A stretch of DNA of 64,000 bases from an uncultured Shimia sp. (GTDB lineage: Bacteria > Pseudomonadota > Alphaproteobacteria > Rhodobacterales > Rhodobacteraceae). The notes beneath the pieces were generated by a model. It did no database searches. It was not told the origin of the DNA and saw nothing but the letters and a program-made list of their open reading frames with translations. Each line of letters opens with the position of its first letter. Position 1 is the stretch's first letter. The stretch lies in the NCBI RefSeq assembly GCF_947493595.1, contig NZ_CANLRL010000002.1, positions 558,001-622,000 on the forward strand, in the 5' to 3' direction. The translations under genes and the position numbers were made by a program. Below are positions 59,611 to 64,000 of this stretch, one piece after another.

Positions 59611-60732
59611 ATGAACGACACAACTAAAGACCACACCGCTCTGATGGAGACCCGCGCGTCGCGGCGGTATTTTCAGAAGTTTGAGCGCATCACCGAGCAT
59701 CTGACACAGGTGGCAGCGGCGCGGGCGGCGGAAGGCGCAATTGGCCAAAATGAGGTGGAAATCCTCACGCGCTATCTGGCGTCGATTGGCTACACCTTCA
59801 AAGCGCTGAGCATGAAGTATCTGCTGGTTGGTCGGCAGACCGGCCAATTCTTTGGCAGTCTTGCAATGGACGCGGTTGAGAGCGGCTTTCCGGTGTTCAA
59901 CGAGCTGCTCGTGATGGCCAATGACGCACAGCAGGCGGAAAGCCATTTGCGCAATATGCCCAGTACAGACCAGCTCAAGGACGACATGCTGCGCGCCATC
60001 ATTGGCGATCAGGAGATCCCGACGAAGCTGCAATTCGCGCTGAGCCAGCGGCTTTACTATGAGGAGCTGCTCAAAGGCGAGCTGTTCTGGGCGCAGAACC
60101 ATCCGGAGGTGCGCTGGCAGGGCAATCTATCGGAGCGGCGGCGCCAGTATTTGGTGCATTGGGCGGTCTACGACAGTCAAGTGAACCTGCCGACGATTTA
60201 CCTCATGGATCTGGAAGACACCGGGCGACGGGCTTTGCCTAAAGACGAGCGGCGCTGGCCGGAAGTGCAGGCGCATCTCATGGCGCAGGCGGTGGGCGGC
60301 TTGAAGCTGGTGACCATTGCCAAAGGCTTTGACGAGAGTTTTGACGACCTGCACCCCAAACGGCTGCGGCGCATTCATGTGGGGCCGATGTATTCGAGTG
60401 CGTTTACGCGGCAGTCGGGGCCGATCCGCGAGGTGTTGGAGGCCGCGCGGGCGCCGGATGGCGAGGATTGGACCTTGGCCTGGACCAGCGAAGACCTGGT
60501 GAGTGAACGTGTCACCGATGAGCGTTCTGGCTGGTTTGGCACGGTGGAGCGGCAGGTCTTTGCTTTGGATCCCTTTGCGGGGCACGGCGCGGACACAGGG
60601 GCGACGAGTATGGAGCGGTCAATTATCCTGCCACAGCGGCCGTTTCAGGCCCTTGAAGAGCTCAACCCACCGGGGTTTGGCAGTGTGACCAAATATGTGG
60701 TGAGCCCGCAGGGGCGGGTGTTGCGGTATTGA
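59611..60732 (+). CDS. 373-aa protein of unknown family in the AAA+ operon
   Basis: Start ATG 59611 follows a strong AGGAGG. The N-terminal 160 residues are helical (FQKFERITEHLTQVAAARAA, QAESHLRNMPSTDQLKDDML); the C-terminal 200 residues are mixed, with LVHWAVYDSQVNLPTIYLMD and KRLRRIHVGPMYSSAFTRQS. No membrane segment, metal motif or ATP site seen. No family recognised. Located between the coiled-coil protein and the ATPase, it could be an adaptor or substrate-recognition partner. The stop overlaps the next start (TTGA). Confidence 0.7.
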   Translation: MNDTTKDHTALMETRASRRYFQKFERITEHLTQVAAARAAEGAIGQNEVEILTRYLASIGYTFKALSMKYLLVGRQTGQFFGSLAMDAVESGFPVFNELLVMANDAQQAESHLRNMPSTDQLKDDMLRAIIGDQEIPTKLQFALSQRLYYEELLKGELFWAQNHPEVRWQGNLSERRRQYLVHWAVYDSQVNLPTIYLMDLEDTGRRALPKDERRWPEVQAHLMAQAVGGLKLVTIAKGFDESFDDLHPKRLRRIHVGPMYSSAFTRQSGPIREVLEAARAPDGEDWTLAWTSEDLVSERVTDERSGWFGTVERQVFALDPFAGHGADTGATSMERSIILPQRPFQALEELNPPGFGSVTKYVVSPQGRVLRY

Positions 60733-61208
60733 GACGGTCTAAGTGGATAACAGGCCTGTCTGTATTGGCAATTGCCGTTGGTGGTATGGTTTTTTGGTCT
60801 GGCAAAAAAGTTCAAAGGTTGCGGTTGGATGTCGTTTTCGCTTTTGCCAACACGTACTCAGTGACGGAATTTGAGAGCTGGGCGGTGGAGAACGAATTTG
60901 AACTCGCAAATGAGTTCTATGATGAAGCGCAAGCAGGCTGGCGCCTGCCCTGTTCGATGCAACCTATTGACTGGATGCTTGAAAAGTCTGACCGCGTTGA
61001 TTGTTTCGAGCGCGCTGTTGGTACTGGATCGCGCAACATGGGCGAGGTGCTTTTGGTCTGCCTGTCCCGTTCTGAGCAGCGATATGACAACCTCGCAATT
61101 GCGCATGTAGACAAAGACTGGCCCGCCGGAACGTGGGAAGGCGCTTTGTTGCCTGAAGACTATAATGAACAGAAGTGGTGCGTTTTTGATACCGCGAAGC
61201 AGAGTTAA
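60729..61208 (+). CDS. Small single-TM periplasmic protein
   Basis: 159 residues from TTG 60729 overlapping the previous stop (TTGA). Positively charged start, one TM helix or uncleaved signal anchor (about 7-24), then a periplasmic domain rich in Trp, Glu and four cysteines (PCSMQP, VDCFER, LLVCLS, KWCVFD) that could pair. Markedly less GC-rich than the flanking genes. No family recognised. Confidence 0.58.
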   Translation: MRRSKWITGLSVLAIAVGGMVFWSGKKVQRLRLDVVFAFANTYSVTEFESWAVENEFELANEFYDEAQAGWRLPCSMQPIDWMLEKSDRVDCFERAVGTGSRNMGEVLLVCLSRSEQRYDNLAIAHVDKDWPAGTWEGALLPEDYNEQKWCVFDTAKQS

Positions 61209-61274
61209 ATGGCCAAAAGTACGCAGCCTGCGGCGCGTATTTTTGCAAGAAAGAAGTTTGGGGTGGAGATTTAG

Positions 61275-63215
61275 ATGAGCCTGACAAGTGATCAGATGGA
61301 GCTGCGCGAAGAGGATATTCGCAAGCATTATGATGCGGCTGTGGGAATGCTGGATGGCTTTGATCACACGCCGCGGATTGCCAAGGGCAAAGATCCAGTG
61401 GCCGTGCCGGAACGTTCCAGCGGGATTGGCACGCGGCGGCGGTTTCGCAGTACCACACCGGGGTTGGTGACACGCTCGACTGCGCGGCCGGAAGGTGTGC
61501 ATTTGGTAGAGCGCATCGAAGGCGCGGGCGGGGAAGATCCGCTGGTGTCTCCGGTGCAGGCCAACGTGCTGCACGGCATGCGGCGGGCCTTGGCGATTGC
61601 TTTGGCGGTGGGCGAAAACTTCGCCGAAGCCTCCGGTTTGGCAGATTTGAAGCGGGAGAATCTCGCCGGGGCTCTGGGCGCGGATAAGAAAATTGCGTTT
61701 TCGGAGTTGTTGGCGGCAGAGGCTTTGGCGGTCTCCTATGTCTTTGCCAATGCGACGTCGTTTCTGTTGGCCCCCTTGCTGGGCGAGACGCAGGTTGAGG
61801 TTGGCGAAGTTGAGGAGGTGCTGACCGACAATGCGCAGCTGGCGCTGCATGGCGCGTTGTGGGAGTTGGATCAGGACATTGCCGCGCTGGTCAGCGACGA
61901 GGATCGGCTGGTTGCTTGTGTCTGTGCCTTTGCTGAGCAGTTGATGGAGAAGGTCGCGTTGCGGGCGCAGAACGCGCCGCAACTGGGGGCCTTTGTTGGG
62001 GCGAGTTGGAAGGTTGAGGCCGACGATCTGACCATCAACGGCTTTTCGCCAGCGCGGGCAGCGAAGGGCTCTACGCTGACCATGACCTTCAAGAAACCCA
62101 ACGAGGTGGTGGGCAACCATATCGCCAAATACCAGGCGATGAAACTGGCCAAAATGCTGATGGCCTATGATTTTGACCGGCGTCTAAACCCGTTTGCGGA
62201 GCTGGGCGGATTCATTTTCACCTTTATGGGCGACGGCGCGCCAGGGACCGGGAAAACCACGCTCATTCAGATGATGGCGGGGCTGATCAACGACTATTGT
62301 CAGGTCGCGGGTTATGCCTTCCGCTATCAGAACTTTGGCATCGACAATATCGACAGCTATCAGGGTAAATCGGGGCAGAACGCCAAGGCCTTTGTGCAGA
62401 ACGTTCTGGACCCGCAGGTGATTGGCTTTGGCACCATTGACGACATCGATCAGATCGCCGGCAAGCGTGGGGATCGGCAGAGCTCGGCGGGGCAGCAGGA
62501 GGTCACGGCGGTGTTCATGGAGGCCTTTGCGGGCGCCAACACCGTGGTGCGCGGCAACTGTACCTTTGGCATGTTCTCCAACTATCCCGAAAACGTGGAC
62601 GATGCGCTGCGCCAGCGGGCCGGGGCGCGGTTTTTGGTGGATGGACCACAGACGCGGGAGGATTACATCGACATTCTCGCGCTGTTGATGGGCAAAAACC
62701 ACGACATCGCGTTGGGCGAACACGAGTTGTTTGAAGCACAGGCGATTCAGAAAGCCGTGGCGGCGAGCTTTGAAAGCCACAACCGGCCGCATGAAGAGGG
62801 CCTGCTCAACGTCTTTGACAAGGTGCACTCGCAAGTTGGCGAACTGGATACGATTGCGAAGATGGGCACCTATCTGAAAGCCATTCAGGAGGCCGACCCG
62901 CGCTTTACGGGCCGCGCGATCAAGAACATCACTGACGCTGTGAAAGTGCGCGCAATGGACTTTGAATTGCCGGACGCATGGATGGAAAATCCGGAGCTAT
63001 TCTTGGCAAAAGATTACGACACCAAGAAGGCCATGATTAACGAGCTGCGGGTGCCGATCACCACCGACATGGTGGTGCAGGAGATCAACCGCTATGCGGA
63101 CAGCGAGTTCCGCTATGCCGACAAATCCGATGAGGTCGCGATCTCCAGTATGGTGCGCGATATGCAGCGGTCCGAGGCGGCGAAGCGGCGGTATCTGGAG
63201 GGCAAAGCTAAGTGA
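61275..63215 (+). CDS. AAA+ ATPase with unknown N-terminal domain
   Basis: 646 residues. An uncharacterised helical N-terminal half (1-300) with a basic low-complexity stretch RRRFRSTTPGLVTRSTARPE (about 54-73) precedes one AAA+ module: Walker A GDGAPGTGKTTL (319-330), Walker B VIGFGTIDDID (382-392), sensor-1 Asn436 in FGMFSN, and an arginine-finger-like DDALRQRAGARF (442-453). The small C-terminal AAA+ lid is followed by a helical tail. Start ATG 61275 lies 66 bases after the previous gene, with GGTGGAG upstream. Probably works on the coiled-coil and 373-aa partners; activity unknown. It overlaps the next gene (GTGA). Confidence 0.8.
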   Translation: MSLTSDQMELREEDIRKHYDAAVGMLDGFDHTPRIAKGKDPVAVPERSSGIGTRRRFRSTTPGLVTRSTARPEGVHLVERIEGAGGEDPLVSPVQANVLHGMRRALAIALAVGENFAEASGLADLKRENLAGALGADKKIAFSELLAAEALAVSYVFANATSFLLAPLLGETQVEVGEVEEVLTDNAQLALHGALWELDQDIAALVSDEDRLVACVCAFAEQLMEKVALRAQNAPQLGAFVGASWKVEADDLTINGFSPARAAKGSTLTMTFKKPNEVVGNHIAKYQAMKLAKMLMAYDFDRRLNPFAELGGFIFTFMGDGAPGTGKTTLIQMMAGLINDYCQVAGYAFRYQNFGIDNIDSYQGKSGQNAKAFVQNVLDPQVIGFGTIDDIDQIAGKRGDRQSSAGQQEVTAVFMEAFAGANTVVRGNCTFGMFSNYPENVDDALRQRAGARFLVDGPQTREDYIDILALLMGKNHDIALGEHELFEAQAIQKAVAASFESHNRPHEEGLLNVFDKVHSQVGELDTIAKMGTYLKAIQEADPRFTGRAIKNITDAVKVRAMDFELPDAWMENPELFLAKDYDTKKAMINELRVPITTDMVVQEINRYADSEFRYADKSDEVAISSMVRDMQRSEAAKRRYLEGKAK

Positions 63216-63592
63216 TTGTTCTCGACAGCATCGGTTTTGTGAACACAGGGCTGCCATTGATTGTGCTTGGCATTCTTGCCGTGCTGATCCCGCGGCTTGT
63301 GATTGATCGGGAGACAAGGTCGCATGGCGACGTGTTTCGTGGGATCTGCAGGACGGCGATATCTTTGCTGAGCCTCGGATTTTTGATGTCGTATGTGTTG
63401 ACCTACACTCGCGGCGTGCATGCGTTGGCGCTTGGGTCCTCGCCGGAACTTGGCACAGCCTTTTGGATGCACCTCCGGCTGTCGCTGATGGCAGCGATTG
63501 TCTGGGCGCCGATTTTGGGGCTGGTCTGGTTTGGCCATGCGCAGGGCGTGGAAGCGAGGCGTGGGCAGGACCTTGCGGCGGGGGAACGGTGA
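63212..63592 (+). CDS. Small three-TM membrane protein
   Basis: 126 residues from a GTG that overlaps the ATPase stop (GTGA). TM helices about 12-32, 48-66 and 88-108. The C-terminus is cytoplasmic and polar. No family recognised. Coupling to the ATPase gene argues for a direct partnership, perhaps as its membrane docking site. Confidence 0.62.
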   Translation: MIVLDSIGFVNTGLPLIVLGILAVLIPRLVIDRETRSHGDVFRGICRTAISLLSLGFLMSYVLTYTRGVHALALGSSPELGTAFWMHLRLSLMAAIVWAPILGLVWFGHAQGVEARRGQDLAAGER

Positions 63593-63846
63593 GGATGGCG
63601 ATGAGGACCGTGCCCGATCTGGTGGGCGCTTTGGATTGGTTTGGAATTGGTGGTTTGGTGCAAAGAGCGCAGGTGTTGGTGTGTGTGACTGACGGTGCAA
63701 ACGCGCCCTCCGGGGGGAGGTCACCTCTCGGGATCTCGCTGCGCGAGACCCTGTCGGTGCAGCGGGGCGCGGCCCGGCTTGAGGCCGGGCGGGAGAGAAT
63801 TGACGACTGTCACCCAGCTGTCGCGGGTAATGTGTGGAAGGCGTGA
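63589..63846 (+). other. Gap with a doubtful 85-codon frame and three hairpins
   Basis: An open frame from GTG 63589 (GTGA overlap with the previous gene; ATG at 63595) runs to 63846. Its second half consists of consecutive hairpins: CCTCC-GGGG-GGAGG (63707-63720), TCTCGC-TGC-GCGAGA (63734-63748) and GCCCGGC-TTGAG-GCCGGGC (63772-63790). The predicted peptide shows no fold. I read this as an extragenic, possibly regulatory, hairpin tract rather than a gene. Confidence 0.4.
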
Positions 63847-64000
63847 ATGTTCAGAATTTTCAGCCTGCTGTTAGCATTGTTGTTTCTCATCTCTTGTCGT
63901 GCCCAAACGGGAGAGCAGATTTCACGCGCCGAACTTTCCAAGGAATACCGAGGCATCGAAGAAAAAATACTTGAACTACGAGGGTCCGGCACACTTGCCA
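63847..64000 (+). CDS. Lipoprotein, N-terminal part, cut by window edge
   Basis: Begins MFRIFSLLLALLFLISCRAQ, a short basic/hydrophobic signal with the lipobox LISC, so a lipoprotein with Cys17 as modified residue. The following segment (ELSKEYRGIEEKILELRG) is helical. AT-richer than the ATPase gene. 51 codons are visible; the rest is beyond the window. Starts one base after the stop of the doubtful frame above. Probably the outer-membrane or periplasmic end of the same operon. Confidence 0.6.
   Translation, partial: MFRIFSLLLALLFLISCRAQTGEQISRAELSKEYRGIEEKILELRGSGTLA

Noticed and set aside
1..64000. CRISPR arrays, tRNA or rRNA genes, insertion sequences, prophage or integrase genes
   Set aside because: I looked for regularly spaced repeats, tRNA-like cloverleaf segments, transposase motifs and integrase motifs by eye and found none.

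Overview
The window looks like chromosomal DNA of a marine Roseobacter-group alphaproteobacterium (Rhodobacteraceae). It is GC-rich by eye and gene-dense. It carries yejABEF, a LysR/epimerase pair, glcDEF, leuBCD, rsfS-rlmH, and a fused MlaE with a very long MlaD, a mix typical of that group. I saw no rRNA, tRNA, CRISPR array, transposase, integrase or phage genes. Nothing clearly marks a mobile island.

Layout. 1-3143 (minus): a tight operon of an alpha-oxoamine synthase (serine-palmitoyltransferase type), a DUF4833-like secreted protein, inositol-1-phosphate synthase and the start of a ketosphinganine-reductase-like SDR, which together suggest inositol and/or sphingolipid synthesis. 3461-9310 (plus): YejFABE peptide/microcin C-type ABC importer. 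9345-12410 (minus): J-domain protein and a large MscS channel. 12607-20390 (plus): an eight-gene, translationally coupled glycan cluster (UDP-sugar dehydrogenase, four glycosyltransferases, phosphatase, deacetylase, methyltransferase) ending in a clean terminator. 20444-22158 (minus): trhO and a TauE-type exporter. 22198-27431 (minus): acyl-CoA carboxylase alpha and beta subunits with a DinB-fold protein and a beta-keto acid cleavage enzyme, divergent from a PaaX-type regulator. 28442-33155 (plus): MlaE-F-D plus an auxiliary lipoprotein. 33152-43202 (mostly minus): leuB, a LysR/epimerase divergent pair, a phosphatase-fold protein and membrane protein, a ten-TM membrane protein behind an FNR-like box, a small hypothetical gene, leuD, leuC, and a 28-codon reading frame upstream of leuC. 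43303-45864 (plus): second MscS, rsfS, rlmH. 45975-50739: DUF599 protein and glcDEF. 50830-53092: two tandem secreted trypsin-like proteases and an Hsp20 gene with a ROSE-like leader. 53233-57682: MFS exporter, alpha/beta hydrolase, P1 peptidase, creatinase.

57879-64000 (plus, runs off the end) is the best candidate for an undescribed system. A TelA-like coiled-coil protein, a 373-aa protein of unknown family and a 646-aa AAA+ ATPase are interleaved with small membrane/periplasmic proteins and a lipoprotein. Stops and starts overlap at several junctions, and two hairpin-rich gaps lie inside the run.

All domain calls were made by reading motifs. No database search was run. Start codons were chosen from Shine-Dalgarno spacing and stop/start overlaps; two genes (rsfS and the phosphatase-fold gene) appear to lack a well-placed ATG/GTG/TTG and may start at CTG.
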